From: Verrucomicrobiales bacterium | GTDB taxonomy: Bacteria; Verrucomicrobiota; Verrucomicrobiia; Limisphaerales; UBA9464 | Assembly (NCBI GenBank): GCA_005801385.1 | Contig: SYEM01000012.1 | Location: forward strand, 1-34,294 | Direction of reading: 5' to 3' | Length of the DNA stretch: 34,294 nucleotides | Part shown: one piece after another, positions 14,693 to 23,094 of the stretch | Layout of the letters: each line of letters opens with the position of its first letter | Position numbering within the stretch: position 1 is the stretch's first letter | Notes under the pieces: generated by a model | The model's database searches: none | Seen by the model: the letters and a program-made list of their open reading frames with translations, nothing else | What the model was told of the DNA's origin: nothing | Made by a program: the position numbers and the translations under genes

Positions 14693-15964
14693 TCAGGAAT
14701 TCCGTGGACTGCGTCCCATCGACTCGATGGGGCCCGCCCAACAGGCCCCGCGCATCAGATCTGTCTGACCCACCCCCTCGAACGGACGTTCGTCCGCGAT
14801 GAGATGCAGGACCGTCTCGGCGGCGGAACCGGAGACCCAGCCCTGGACGGTGTCGACAAGGTCCAAGCGGCCCTTGGGCAAGGGACGATAGGGAAACACG
14901 GCGGCATGAAAATGGCCCTGGGCGGTGGTACCCGAACCGATCGGACGGAACCACGCGGCTCCGTCCTGCGAGGGATTCCGGGTCGCTACGCCGACGATCA
15001 GCAGTCCATGCCGCTCGTCGCTGCGCTCGGTCGTGAAACTGATCCAGTCGCGGACCCCGGGGAACGCGAAGGGATCCTGATCCGCAGAGGGCGATCGTTG
15101 AAGCGAGGCCCCGATGACGCAGGCGCCCTCGGCGAGGAACGCGAAGCCGGCCGCCGCCCATCCGGTGTGGTCCAGTATCGCCTCGACCGCCTCGGAGAGG
15201 CCGACCACCCCACGACCGGATTTCGCAGCCTCGAAGCGGAAGAGCCGGGACGGGGTGCCGCGCACACCGATGCCGTACTGCAGCTGGATCTCCGGGACCA
15301 GCTGACCCTCGGACGTCTGGTAGTCCGGGACACTGCTGCCATCGGTCGGCAGCGAGATCGCCGTCCCCGCCACCGCGAGCGATTCTCCCAGCCGCCCCAC
15401 CACGTCCGCCGCCTGGGTCCCAAACCCGCCCAGACCCACGAGCAGGGTGTCGATCCCGCATCGGACCGACTGGATGTCGGAAGGCCGAAGGAGTCCGGAG
15501 GCGAGGCCTGCCGGGTTGCCCAGGAGGATCGCCTCTAGGGAGGTGACCGGTCCAAGGTCATGCGACTCGAACTCGACGCCTTCCCTGGTCCAGCGAGTCA
15601 CCGCGGGCTCCGGGGTGCAGGCCGTGGCGACGGCCGCGACCACGGGAGCCACGGCGTTCTGAAGTCCCTGCACCAGCATCGAGGCGATCCCGGACAGCTT
15701 CAGCACGGAGAACACGGAGTCGGTCGGACGCACTACGCGGAGGTGTCCCTTCGCCGCCTTGAGCTGCTTGTAGTGCTTGAGCAGGACACGGATGCCGGCC
15801 GAGCTGACATAGCTGACCTGGGAAAACTCCAGAGTCACGCGATGGTGTCCGGAGCGGATCGCGGATTCGATCGTCTGGTCGACGAGGTCGGCCCAGTTGG
15901 CGTCGAGACGGCCGTTCAGCCTCAGTTCGTGGCCGTCGCTCAGAGAATGGGCGGTGATTTCCAT
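14693..15964 (-). CDS. STAS-domain protein fused to an unrecognised domain of about 300 residues
   Basis: Residues 1-105 form a STAS (anti-sigma-factor antagonist-like) domain with the phosphorylatable loop VSSAGIRVLL (S54/S55), as in RsbV/SpoIIAA. The remaining 318 residues are not a domain I recognise. They are rich in Gly and small hydrophobic residues, with GLGGFGTQAADVVG in the middle and GHFHAAVFPYRPLP near the end, and they have no transmembrane helix. The gene lies between the tandem binding protein (4 nt) and the permease (9 nt). The STAS part could be a target of the RsbW-type kinase of the same operon, or a regulatory subunit of the transporter as MlaB is in the Mla system; both are inferences. 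Confidence 0.8.
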   Translation of the reverse strand: MEITAHSLSDGHELRLNGRLDANWADLVDQTIESAIRSGHHRVTLEFSQVSYVSSAGIRVLLKHYKQLKAAKGHLRVVRPTDSVFSVLKLSGIASMLVQGLQNAVAPVVAAVATACTPEPAVTRWTREGVEFESHDLGPVTSLEAILLGNPAGLASGLLRPSDIQSVRCGIDTLLVGLGGFGTQAADVVGRLGESLAVAGTAISLPTDGSSVPDYQTSEGQLVPEIQLQYGIGVRGTPSRLFRFEAAKSGRGVVGLSEAVEAILDHTGWAAAGFAFLAEGACVIGASLQRSPSADQDPFAFPGVRDWISFTTERSDERHGLLIVGVATRNPSQDGAAWFRPIGSGTTAQGHFHAAVFPYRPLPKGRLDLVDTVQGWVSGSAAETVLHLIADERPFEGVGQTDLMRGACWAGPIESMGRSPRNS

Positions 15965-15968
15965 GGGG

Positions 15969-18038
15969 TCATTTGGAAGGGGTGGAGACCCCCGGGTTGG
16001 CTGGGGGCGATGCGGATCGGGTCTTTGCCTCGAACTCGCCGTAGGCCTTGAGCAGATCGTCGGGAAACCGGATCCCTAGCCTCTGGGCCCGTGCGATGTC
16101 CAGCCAGACGACGGGATCCGACACATTCACCAGCGGAATCCCTGCGGGCTTCTCGCCGTTCAGGACCCGGCCGATCGGCGTGGCGGCGGCGAAACCCGGG
16201 GCATAGAAGCCGAGTCCCACACAGGCCGTCGCACCGCGCTGCGCCGTGTCGGGATCGTCGACAAACACCGGCAACCGGGCCTCGTGGGCGACCGTTGCCA
16301 CAGCCTCGAATGCCTGGAGCACCGTGTTGTCTCCCGGCACGTAGATCGCCTTCACCCCACGTGCCGCCAGCGCCTGAGTGGCCTGGAAGACATCGGCCGA
16401 GGTGCCGACCGTCACCTCGGCCAGCTCGATCCCCTTCGCCTTGAACAGGCCACGGGCGAGGTTCACCACCTTCGTCGAGTTGGCCTCGGACGCGTTGTAC
16501 AAGGTGCCGATCAACGAGGCGTCGGGAAGCGTGCGCCGGATGGCATCGACCATCTCGGGCACCGGCGGGAACGAACCGACCCCCGTGATAAACGGCAGAT
16601 GGTTCGTGAACGTGGTCCCTACCCCGGCGGCCAGCGGATCGAAGCAGTAGGTGAGCACAACGGGTCTGTGCTTCACCATCGAGCAGGCGCCTGAGATGAC
16701 CGGTGTCGTCATCGGGACGATCAGGTCCACCTCGGCAGCATCGAGGGTCTGGAGGATGGCCGGGATGTTGGCGATCTCCCCCTGCGCGTGGGTGCGCTGG
16801 ACGGTGAGGTTGCGTCCCTCCTCGTAGCCGAGGGCCCTGAGCCCATCGAAAAGCCCTTTCATGCAGAGTTCCGCCCCGGCTTCGGGTGCAAAATAGGCAA
16901 GTCCGATCCGGTACTGGCGTCCGGGCACCGCCTTCGGGGATACCTCCTGGGGCACCCCACGCCGCATCATGCGGGGCACGGGCAGGTTGGTGGCCGTTGC
17001 CGTGATCCAGCCCGTGGCCTTCGCTCGGATGTCGGCCGGGAACGACCACCGATTCTTCAGCAACGGCAGCACGGTCTCGTTCACCAGGAACGTCTCGGGC
17101 ACGAAGTTCTCGACCGGAATCGTCGCCGGATCGCGGCCATCCAACACGTCAGCCGCCAGCTGTCCCACCGAGCGTCCGACCTCACGGTAGTTGGCGCCCA
17201 GGTCGAACAGGGCCCCGAGCTGCACATTCGGTGGCAGGCAGGTGAAGGCCGGGATGCCGGCCCGACGGGCGCTCATCAGCAGCGCCTCGGAGGCGGTCGA
17301 CACCGTGATGTCGCCACTCATCCACAGCGCCTCGATGCCACGCGAGAACAGCGATGCCGCAGCTTCGATGGCGGCGGTGCTGCTGTCGGCGTTGGCCTCG
17401 ACCAGCTCAATCCCCAGATCCCTGCAGACCCTGCGGGCGATCATCGTCTGGGCCACGGAGTTCGCCTCGGCCGCGTTCCACACAAGTCCCACCCGCCGGA
17501 GCTCCGGCCGCATGGCCTTCGCGATCCGCAGCGTGTTCTCGACCGGCTGCATGCTCCCGTAGCCGGTCATGTAGGGCGGATGCTGCAGGTGGTTGGTCGC
17601 ACTGATGCCGACCCCGAGGCCATAGGGATCGGTGACCAGACCAAACACATGACGGGTCCGGCTCCCGTTCTTGTTCGCGTTGGCGACCGTCTGCAGCGAT
17701 GGCGTGCTGAGGGAGATGACCAGGTCGTAACCGCCCCCGGTCACTTCGCGGGCGATGGTATTGGCCGTGCCCAGATCCCCCTCGGCATTGAACCGCTTCA
17801 GCCGGATCCGGCCCCCCTCCTCGTATCCGCGGGCCGCGAGGGCCTCGACGACCCCGTCGGCACCATCCTCTAAGACGACCAGGGAGGCATGCTGGACGAG
17901 GGCGACCCGGATCGGCTGGCCCGCCTTGCGGTTCCCCTGCGCCGAGCGACGCGAGCCGCGGTCGGAATACAACAGCACAGCGCCGGACAGGGCGATCAGC
18001 AGGAGACCCAGCGAGAGGCGACGGATGGCTTCGATCAT
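15969..18038 (-). CDS. Membrane-anchored tandem TrpX-type ABC substrate-binding protein
   Basis: The 689-residue protein has a single N-terminal hydrophobic helix (LSLGLLLIALSGAVLLY) with no lipobox or clear cleavage site. Two homologous binding domains of the ABC_sub_bind (PF04392) type follow, at about residues 42-345 and 372-675. The repeats align in order: IRVALVQ with YRIGLAY, LAARGYEEG with LRALGYEEG, YDLVISLSTPSL with VDLIVPMTTPVI, and VGLVWNAAEANS with IGTLYNASEANS. The usual family member has one domain and is a lipoprotein, so the fusion is notable. It should deliver ligand to the permease encoded downstream, or act as a ligand sensor for the STAS/kinase pair. It lies 24 nt after the STAS gene and 4 nt before the STAS fusion. 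Confidence 0.88.
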   Translation of the reverse strand: MIEAIRRLSLGLLLIALSGAVLLYSDRGSRRSAQGNRKAGQPIRVALVQHASLVVLEDGADGVVEALAARGYEEGGRIRLKRFNAEGDLGTANTIAREVTGGGYDLVISLSTPSLQTVANANKNGSRTRHVFGLVTDPYGLGVGISATNHLQHPPYMTGYGSMQPVENTLRIAKAMRPELRRVGLVWNAAEANSVAQTMIARRVCRDLGIELVEANADSSTAAIEAAASLFSRGIEALWMSGDITVSTASEALLMSARRAGIPAFTCLPPNVQLGALFDLGANYREVGRSVGQLAADVLDGRDPATIPVENFVPETFLVNETVLPLLKNRWSFPADIRAKATGWITATATNLPVPRMMRRGVPQEVSPKAVPGRQYRIGLAYFAPEAGAELCMKGLFDGLRALGYEEGRNLTVQRTHAQGEIANIPAILQTLDAAEVDLIVPMTTPVISGACSMVKHRPVVLTYCFDPLAAGVGTTFTNHLPFITGVGSFPPVPEMVDAIRRTLPDASLIGTLYNASEANSTKVVNLARGLFKAKGIELAEVTVGTSADVFQATQALAARGVKAIYVPGDNTVLQAFEAVATVAHEARLPVFVDDPDTAQRGATACVGLGFYAPGFAAATPIGRVLNGEKPAGIPLVNVSDPVVWLDIARAQRLGIRFPDDLLKAYGEFEAKTRSASPPANPGVSTPSK

Positions 18039-18062
18039 CGGGTGGTGGGGATGACGAAGGGC

Positions 18063-18452
18063 CTACTCCCCGGACCCATGGGCCTTCTGGCGGGCGATCA
18101 GATAGGCGTCGAGCTCCGCCGTGTTGGAGAAGATCTTCGTGCCGGGAACGGACCCAATGATCTGGAACACCTCCCGGATCTGGGGCTGCAGATGGACGAA
18201 GGTCACCTGCCCGCCCTGCTGTTTCTGCTGCTTGCTCGTCAGGAGGAACAGTCGGATGCCGGCACTGGTCACCAGGTTCAGTCCCCCGAGATCGAAGACC
18301 ACCTGGACCGGACGCGACGCCACGGCCGGCGTAAGTCGCGACTCCAGAAGGTGGACCGTGGTGCTATCGAGGGAGCCTGCGAGCTGGATCGTGACGCGAT
18401 CGCCCCCGCCGGCGGCGGGGTGGTGTTGGACGGTGACCTGGAGTTGGCTCAT
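18063..18452 (-). CDS. STAS-domain anti-sigma-factor antagonist-like protein
   Basis: The 129-residue stand-alone STAS protein has strand-helix order as in RsbV/SpoIIAA. The loop carrying the phospho-acceptor reads LVTSAGIRLFLL, with S63 at the position of the serine phosphorylated by RsbW-type kinases. The Asp usually two residues before the Gly loop is replaced (VTSAG rather than MDSSG). A C-terminal extension of about 20 residues is charged. I used the ATG at 18450-18452; the frame is open further up to 19037 but overlaps the kinase gene. It is 43 nt after the kinase gene, the usual pairing for a partner-switching module. Confidence 0.88.
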   Translation of the reverse strand: MSQLQVTVQHHPAAGGGDRVTIQLAGSLDSTTVHLLESRLTPAVASRPVQVVFDLGGLNLVTSAGIRLFLLTSKQQKQQGGQVTFVHLQPQIREVFQIIGSVPGTKIFSNTAELDAYLIARQKAHGSGE

Positions 18453-18495
18453 GGGCGGGAGGAGAGATGGGGCTGTCGAAAACGAGAGAGGATCC

Positions 18496-18927
18496 TCAGA
18501 CGGACGGCTCGGCGGCGGCCCGTTTCCGGAGGACGACCCGATTGTGTCCGTCGACCCGGGAATAATCCAGCGCATCGAATAGGTTGCGGAGGAGATGGAT
18601 TCCAAGACCCCCGATCGGACGGTCCTCCACGGGCAGATCGGTATCGGGCTCCGGCAACGACCGGGGATCGAACGGTTGGCCGTCATCCTGGATTGACACC
18701 ACCAGCTCGTCCCCGGACAGGCGGATGCCGACGCGGATCCAGTGCTCGAGGGCGTCGTCGTAGGCGTACTTGATGCAGTTGGTGACCAACTCCTCCACCG
18801 CGAGCAGCGCCAGATATTCCGCCCCGGCGAAGGCGCCCCGCGACTCGAGCCAACGGGAGATCGCCTCCATCGCCGGGGAGAGATCCTCGGGGCGGTTCCG
18901 GATCCGGAGCTCGAGCGGTTCGGCCAT
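18496..18927 (-). CDS. RsbW/SpoIIAB-type serine kinase (HATPase domain)
   Basis: The 143-residue GHKL-fold protein has the N-box EELVTNCIKYAY (E46, N50), the G1 box DDGQPFDP (81-88) and the G2 box GGLGIHLLRNLFD (106-118). These are the marks of anti-sigma-factor kinases that phosphorylate STAS partners. The ATG at 18925-18927 gives a normal start; an in-frame ATG 14 codons upstream is less likely. It is the first gene of the locus, followed by a STAS gene. No sigma-factor gene and no PP2C phosphatase gene (RsbU/SpoIIE-like), the other usual partners, is in the window. The kinase may therefore control something other than a sigma factor. Confidence 0.9.
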   Translation of the reverse strand: MAEPLELRIRNRPEDLSPAMEAISRWLESRGAFAGAEYLALLAVEELVTNCIKYAYDDALEHWIRVGIRLSGDELVVSIQDDGQPFDPRSLPEPDTDLPVEDRPIGGLGIHLLRNLFDALDYSRVDGHNRVVLRKRAAAEPSV

Positions 18928-19098
18928 GGGAGACGCGACATCCGGTGCAAGGTTCCACCCGGAGCCCAACCACCGTTCCCCAACATGGCGACCCGTGACG
19001 GGCTACGCCAAGCCCCTTCTGTGAAGTGCCCCGACACCCGGACCGCTTCGGGACTGCTTCGGGGTTTCCAAGGAGTCCGAACCCGCTACGGTCACCCC

Positions 19099-19344
19099 AT
19101 GCCGCTGTATGAGTACGAGCTCTGCGAGGGCAACTGCGCCGCCTGTGGGGGACGATTCACCCTCCGGCGTCCCCTCAGCGCCCCGGAGCTGACCGGATGC
19201 CCTGCCTGCAAGCGCCCCATCCGGAAGCTCCTCTCCGCCTTCAACACCCCCTCCATCACCAAGCCGGTCTCCCACTCCGATGCCAAGAAGGCCGGGTTCA
19301 CCGTCCTCAAACGCGTCGGCAAGGGCGAATACGAGCGCCAGTGA
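19099..19344 (+). CDS. FmdB-like zinc-ribbon protein
   Basis: The 81-residue protein begins MPLYEYEL, the hallmark of FmdB/putative regulatory zinc ribbons. It has two CxxC knuckles, C13-C16 and C34-C37, plus an extra cysteine at residue 9, then a basic C-terminal tail. FmdB proteins are thought to be small regulators, but their true role is unclear. The ATG at 19099 is divergent from the kinase gene, 171 bp away. That intergenic gap contains a CCCG-TGA-CGGG hairpin (18992-19002) and no obvious promoter. The next gene starts 19 nt after its stop. Confidence 0.87.
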   Translation: MPLYEYELCEGNCAACGGRFTLRRPLSAPELTGCPACKRPIRKLLSAFNTPSITKPVSHSDAKKAGFTVLKRVGKGEYERQ

Positions 19345-19363
19345 GGCCGCCGGCCCCGACCCC

Positions 19364-21265
19364 ATGGAGCCCCCCCTGGATACGGTGACGCAGCGGGTCC
19401 GGGAGACCGCCCGGCGACTCCGTCTCCGAAGAGGCTGGGAGACCGGCTGGACAGGTTCGACCTGGGGCCTGGCCCTCCTAATCGCCGGGGTTGGGATCCA
19501 CAAGTTCCTCCCCCTGTCCCAGCCCGTCCTGGTCGGGATCGCGTCATTGCCCGGGATCGGCGCGGGGGTCGGATTTCTCCTCGGGGGATCCAAGGCCATC
19601 GGCACCGATGCCGCAGCCCGATGGCTGGATGCCCGACTCGGCCTCCACGAACGGATTGCGACCGCGCTCGAGATCCCCTCGCTGGGACCCGTCGAGGCGT
19701 GGCACCTCCTGGTGGTCCGCGACGCGGCGGTCCGATGCCGTGACGTGGAGGTCCGACACCTCATCCCGCTCCGCCTCCCCCACATCGCCCGATGGACCGC
19801 AGTGCTCGCCGCAATTCTCGGCGCCCTGATTCTGGTCCCGGAGCACCGCCCCCCCGCTCGGGTCCAGGCCCGGCAGGAGGCCGAGGCGATGCGATCAGCA
19901 GGACGCCACCTCAGCGAGGTCACTCGGAAGACCCTCGAGGAACCCCGGAAACTCGCGGAACCAGTCCGGAAGGAGCTCGAACAGCTGGAGGCGCTGGGAG
20001 ATCGGCTGCAGCAGGCGTTGCTCACCCGGGACGAAGCCCTCAAGGAGGTGTCCCGGGCGGCCGACCGGCTCCGAGAGCAGGGACTCAACCTCGCCCAGAA
20101 TCCGATGATCCAGCGCCTCGGGAAAGCCGCCCGGGCAGGAGGCCCCGACACCGGACGGCCCCGCAGCGACGGTCAGGAGTCCGGCCCCAACCCGGGCGCC
20201 ACCGATGTGGAGTCGCTCCAGCAGAAGCTCGATGCACTCCAGAAGGCGGCCCGAGAGGCGGCCAACGGGATGAAGTCGGGCACAGCAGCGGATCGCCAGC
20301 CGGGTCTTACCACCGCCACCGAACAGCTTCTGGAAACGGCCCGGGACCTCGGACTCGACCTGCCCTCCCTTGGAAAGGCGCTCGAGAATCTCCGGGACCT
20401 CCAGGTGGACCGGTTCCTGAAGGACCTCGAAACCGCCTCGCGTGACCTCGGGGAGCTGGCCGAACGGGCCCGACGCCAGGAGGGTGCCGAGGCAGGCCAG
20501 GCCGGCAGGGACCTGGGACAACAGCTTCAACGCGGCCAGATCGATGCGGCCATCGCCTCGCTCGAGCGCCTCGAGAGGCTGATGCAGGAGACCCGGCCGG
20601 GAGACTCCGGCCGACGCGAAGGGACGGAGGAACTCCGGAGCGCCCTCCCTTCGGCAGAGGGTTACGGCGAGGTCGCCCAACATCTTCAGCGGGCTCTCGA
20701 TCAGTCCAACGGACGGAACCCCGCGGCAGCGGGGAAAGAACTGGCGGACGCCCGCAAGGCACTCGAGGCCCTCAGGGCCGATCTCCAGGACCTCGAGTCC
20801 CTTCGGTCGGCTATGACCGCCCTCGGCAAGGCCCGACAGGGGCTCTCGGGAGCGTCGGCCGAAGGGGGCGGCAAGGGTGCGGGCGGGCGCAGTCGGGGAC
20901 GCGGACGCGGAGGCTTCGGGGACTGGGCCGAGGACGATCCCTGGCGGATGCCCGAGGAGATCGCGGAGTCGTGGGACAGCTCTGGGCTCTCCCGAGGCGA
21001 CAAGACCGCCCGTGGACGATCGGAACGCACGACATCCCTTCCCGAGTCGCTGACTCCCACCCGTGCCCGAGGCCAGTTCCAACCCGGCAAGGCCATGCCC
21101 AGCATCACGGTCAAGGGATTGAATCTCCGGGGCGAGAGCCGGGTGGGCTACTCCGAAGCCGTCGAGGCCGCCCAGTCCGAGGCGCAGTCGGCCCTGAGCG
21201 AGGAGTCGATCCCCAAGGCCTATCGCAACGCCGTCCGGGACTACTTCGACGACCTCAAACGCTGA
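19364..21265 (+). CDS. Large coiled-coil membrane protein (DUF4175-like)
   Basis: The 633-residue protein has three N-terminal hydrophobic segments (about 32-49, 55-75, 144-160). A long, highly charged helical region follows (about 165-510, many Glu, Arg and Leu heptads), then a Gly/Arg-rich linker near residues 505-525. The conserved tail ends SEESIPKAYRNAVRDYFDDL. From memory, this tail and layout are those of DUF4175-like proteins, which often lie beside MoxR-type ATPase and BatA/BatB genes; none of these is visible here. The ATG at 19364 follows the zinc-ribbon gene by 19 nt, so the two are probably co-transcribed. The function is unknown; a role in envelope organisation is speculation. 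Confidence 0.78.
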   Translation: MEPPLDTVTQRVRETARRLRLRRGWETGWTGSTWGLALLIAGVGIHKFLPLSQPVLVGIASLPGIGAGVGFLLGGSKAIGTDAAARWLDARLGLHERIATALEIPSLGPVEAWHLLVVRDAAVRCRDVEVRHLIPLRLPHIARWTAVLAAILGALILVPEHRPPARVQARQEAEAMRSAGRHLSEVTRKTLEEPRKLAEPVRKELEQLEALGDRLQQALLTRDEALKEVSRAADRLREQGLNLAQNPMIQRLGKAARAGGPDTGRPRSDGQESGPNPGATDVESLQQKLDALQKAAREAANGMKSGTAADRQPGLTTATEQLLETARDLGLDLPSLGKALENLRDLQVDRFLKDLETASRDLGELAERARRQEGAEAGQAGRDLGQQLQRGQIDAAIASLERLERLMQETRPGDSGRREGTEELRSALPSAEGYGEVAQHLQRALDQSNGRNPAAAGKELADARKALEALRADLQDLESLRSAMTALGKARQGLSGASAEGGGKGAGGRSRGRGRGGFGDWAEDDPWRMPEEIAESWDSSGLSRGDKTARGRSERTTSLPESLTPTRARGQFQPGKAMPSITVKGLNLRGESRVGYSEAVEAAQSEAQSALSEESIPKAYRNAVRDYFDDLKR

Positions 21266-21276
21266 GCCTCAGAAGT

Positions 21277-21626
21277 GAGGGGACTCACACGAGGACGCGG
21301 ACAACAGCAACGGTAGGGCTGTGCTCCGCCACGGCCCCATCTCGATCCGATACGCGTCGTGCACCCGTGAAGCGGGATGGGGTCCTCTCACGCGTCAGAG
21401 GAACCCGGCTAGGCCGACCGGTCCGCCAGACCCTCGCGGGGAAGATGGGACGCAACGGAGCGCGTCCGGGGTGGGCGCTCCCGCGCCCAGTGATGCAGGG
21501 CACTGCATCACTTGCCCCTGCAGACCTGCAGACCTGCGGTCTGCGGTTTCAGACTCTCGACACTCAACTCTCAACACTCAACGTCCCGTCGGCCCGCGTC
21601 TCTGCGTCACCGTGCAAGTCCCCTCC
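21277..21626. repeat. Dispersed repeat element with imperfect inverted ends, copy 2
   Basis: The left arm (21277-21300) begins GAGGGGACTCACACG and ends GACGCGG. The right arm (21594-21626) is CCGCGTCTCTGCGTCACC followed by GTGCAAGTCCCCTCC, an imperfect inverted copy. The right arm is nearly the same as the right arm of the copy at 10542-10576, and both are followed by a CCTTTGCC stretch. The interior is unrelated between the two copies. Confidence 0.55.
21489..21512. repeat. Perfect 9-bp-arm palindrome
   Basis: AGTGATGCA and TGCATCACT flank a 6-nt loop (GGGCAC). It could be an RNA hairpin in a readthrough transcript or a dimer binding site. It lies 180 bp upstream of the subtilase start and inside repeat copy 2. 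Confidence 0.6.
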
Positions 21627-21692
21627 TCGACCCTCCCCCACCGTCCTTTGCCCTTTGCTCCGGGCTCCTGCAGCCTACGATCCGGACACGGC

Positions 21693-23087
21693 ATGCGGCG
21701 ACACCTCACGATCTCCTTCCTGCTCGGGTGGCTCCTGATGCTGACACTCGGGGCCAATGAAGCCGCGGGTCCTGTCCGGGTGGGGCTGACCTGGCCCAAG
21801 GGGGCGCGTTCGATCGACGCCCGGATTCCCGGATGGCCACTGACCCGGGTGGCGGCACGGATCTCCGCCGCGACGGGATGGGAGGTGTTCCTCGAACCCG
21901 GGTCGGACCATCCGGTCCGCGCGACCTTCACCAACCTGCCGCCGGCCGAGGCCCTGCGCCGACTGCTCGGCGGACTCAACTTCTCGCTGCAGCCCCAGCC
22001 CAAGGGGCCCTCCCGACTCTACATCTACGCCTCGGACCGGGATCGGGCAGTCCAACGCATCGTGGCTGACGATCAGAAACCCGGTCGGATCCCGAACGAG
22101 GTCATCGTCCGGCTCAAACCCAATTCCACCCTGACGATCGAGGAGATCGCGTCGGCGGTGGGCGGACGTCTCATCGGCAAGGCCCCGGCCCTGCGGGCGT
22201 ATCGGTTGCAGTTCGACACCGCTGAGGCGGCCGAGGCGGCCCGGAGGAAGATCACGGAGATGACCGAGGTCGCCGCCACCGAGAACAACTATCGCTGGGA
22301 GGCCCCGGATGCGCCCGAAGGATCCCCCACCGGAAGCGCCGCGGCCCCCGCCGCCAGCAGTCCCACCCTGAAGCCGCGATTGGCTCCGGACGGCAAGGAC
22401 ACCGTGGTGGGCATCATCGACACCGCCGCGCAGCCGATGGGTGCGGACAAGGAGGCGTTCGTGCTGTCGCGGACCGACCTGGTTGAGGGCCGTTCGTCGG
22501 ATCCGGGCATATGGCACGGGACCGCGATGGCGGAGGAATTCCTCAGGGGAGTTTCCATGACCGATACGGCCGCCGGCGGCTCCGCCGTGCGCCTGCGTCT
22601 GTACAACGCCTATGGGGCGAACGAGACGGCCACCAGCTTCGATGTAACCCGGGGCGTGCTCCAGGCGGCGGACGATGGCGTACGCATCCTGAGCCTGAGC
22701 CTCGGGGGTCCGGAACCCAGCCCGATGCTCCAGGAGGCGCTGGCCTCGTTTGCCGAACAGGGTGGACTCGTCTTCGTCGCCGCCGGCAACCAAGGCAGCG
22801 AGGCCCCGTTCTATCCCGCCGCCGATCCCAGAGTGATCGCGGTGACCGCCGTCAACCGGGAGGGCGGCCCCATGCCCTGGGCGAACCGGGGAAACTATGT
22901 CGACGTCGGTGCCCCGGGCGTCACCTACATCCCATTCCAAGGCCAGACCTGGGTCGTCCGCGGAACCTCGCCCGCCACCGCCCTGACCGCCGGGATGGCG
23001 GCCGGCTATGCCGACCGCACCGGTGCACCCCTCGGGGCGGTCCGGGACACCATCCTCCGGGATCTCTCCTTCCAGCCCAAACCCTGA
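21693..23087 (+). CDS. Subtilisin-family (S8) serine protease with an N-terminal STN-like domain
   Basis: The 464-residue exported protease has all four catalytic positions: D243 in VGIIDTA, H275 in WHGTAMA, the oxyanion N366 in AAGNQG and S426 in GTSPATA. A signal peptide covers about the first 23 residues. Residues 45-100 (VAARISAATGWEVF to ALRRLLGGLNF) resemble the STN domain of secretins and TonB receptors. Residues 125-205 resemble a fervidolysin-type or I9-like propeptide (PNEVIVRLKPNS), then a Pro/Ala-rich linker. The ATG at 21693 starts the signal peptide; the frame open from 21321 runs through the repeat element and is rejected as N-terminus. The protease should act in the periplasm or outside the cell. 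The target is unknown. Confidence 0.9.
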   Translation: MRRHLTISFLLGWLLMLTLGANEAAGPVRVGLTWPKGARSIDARIPGWPLTRVAARISAATGWEVFLEPGSDHPVRATFTNLPPAEALRRLLGGLNFSLQPQPKGPSRLYIYASDRDRAVQRIVADDQKPGRIPNEVIVRLKPNSTLTIEEIASAVGGRLIGKAPALRAYRLQFDTAEAAEAARRKITEMTEVAATENNYRWEAPDAPEGSPTGSAAAPAASSPTLKPRLAPDGKDTVVGIIDTAAQPMGADKEAFVLSRTDLVEGRSSDPGIWHGTAMAEEFLRGVSMTDTAAGGSAVRLRLYNAYGANETATSFDVTRGVLQAADDGVRILSLSLGGPEPSPMLQEALASFAEQGGLVFVAAGNQGSEAPFYPAADPRVIAVTAVNREGGPMPWANRGNYVDVGAPGVTYIPFQGQTWVVRGTSPATALTAGMAAGYADRTGAPLGAVRDTILRDLSFQPKP

Positions 23088-23094
23088 TCGGGCG

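Larger units (their letters stand above)
21266..21692. other. Intergenic region with a second repeat element
   Basis: This 427-bp gap separates the coiled-coil gene from the subtilase gene, and no gene is seen in it. The outer parts form the second copy of the inverted-end repeat (listed separately). Inside are a perfect palindrome with 9-bp arms (21489-21512) and a low-complexity run built of CAGACCTG/GGTCTGC and ACTCAAC units (about 21518-21585). The sequence is less GC-rich there than in the genes. Confidence 0.5.

Noticed and set aside
21321-21692. N-terminal extension of the subtilase frame
   Set aside because: It runs through the repeat element and simple repeats, and a proper signal peptide starts at 21693.
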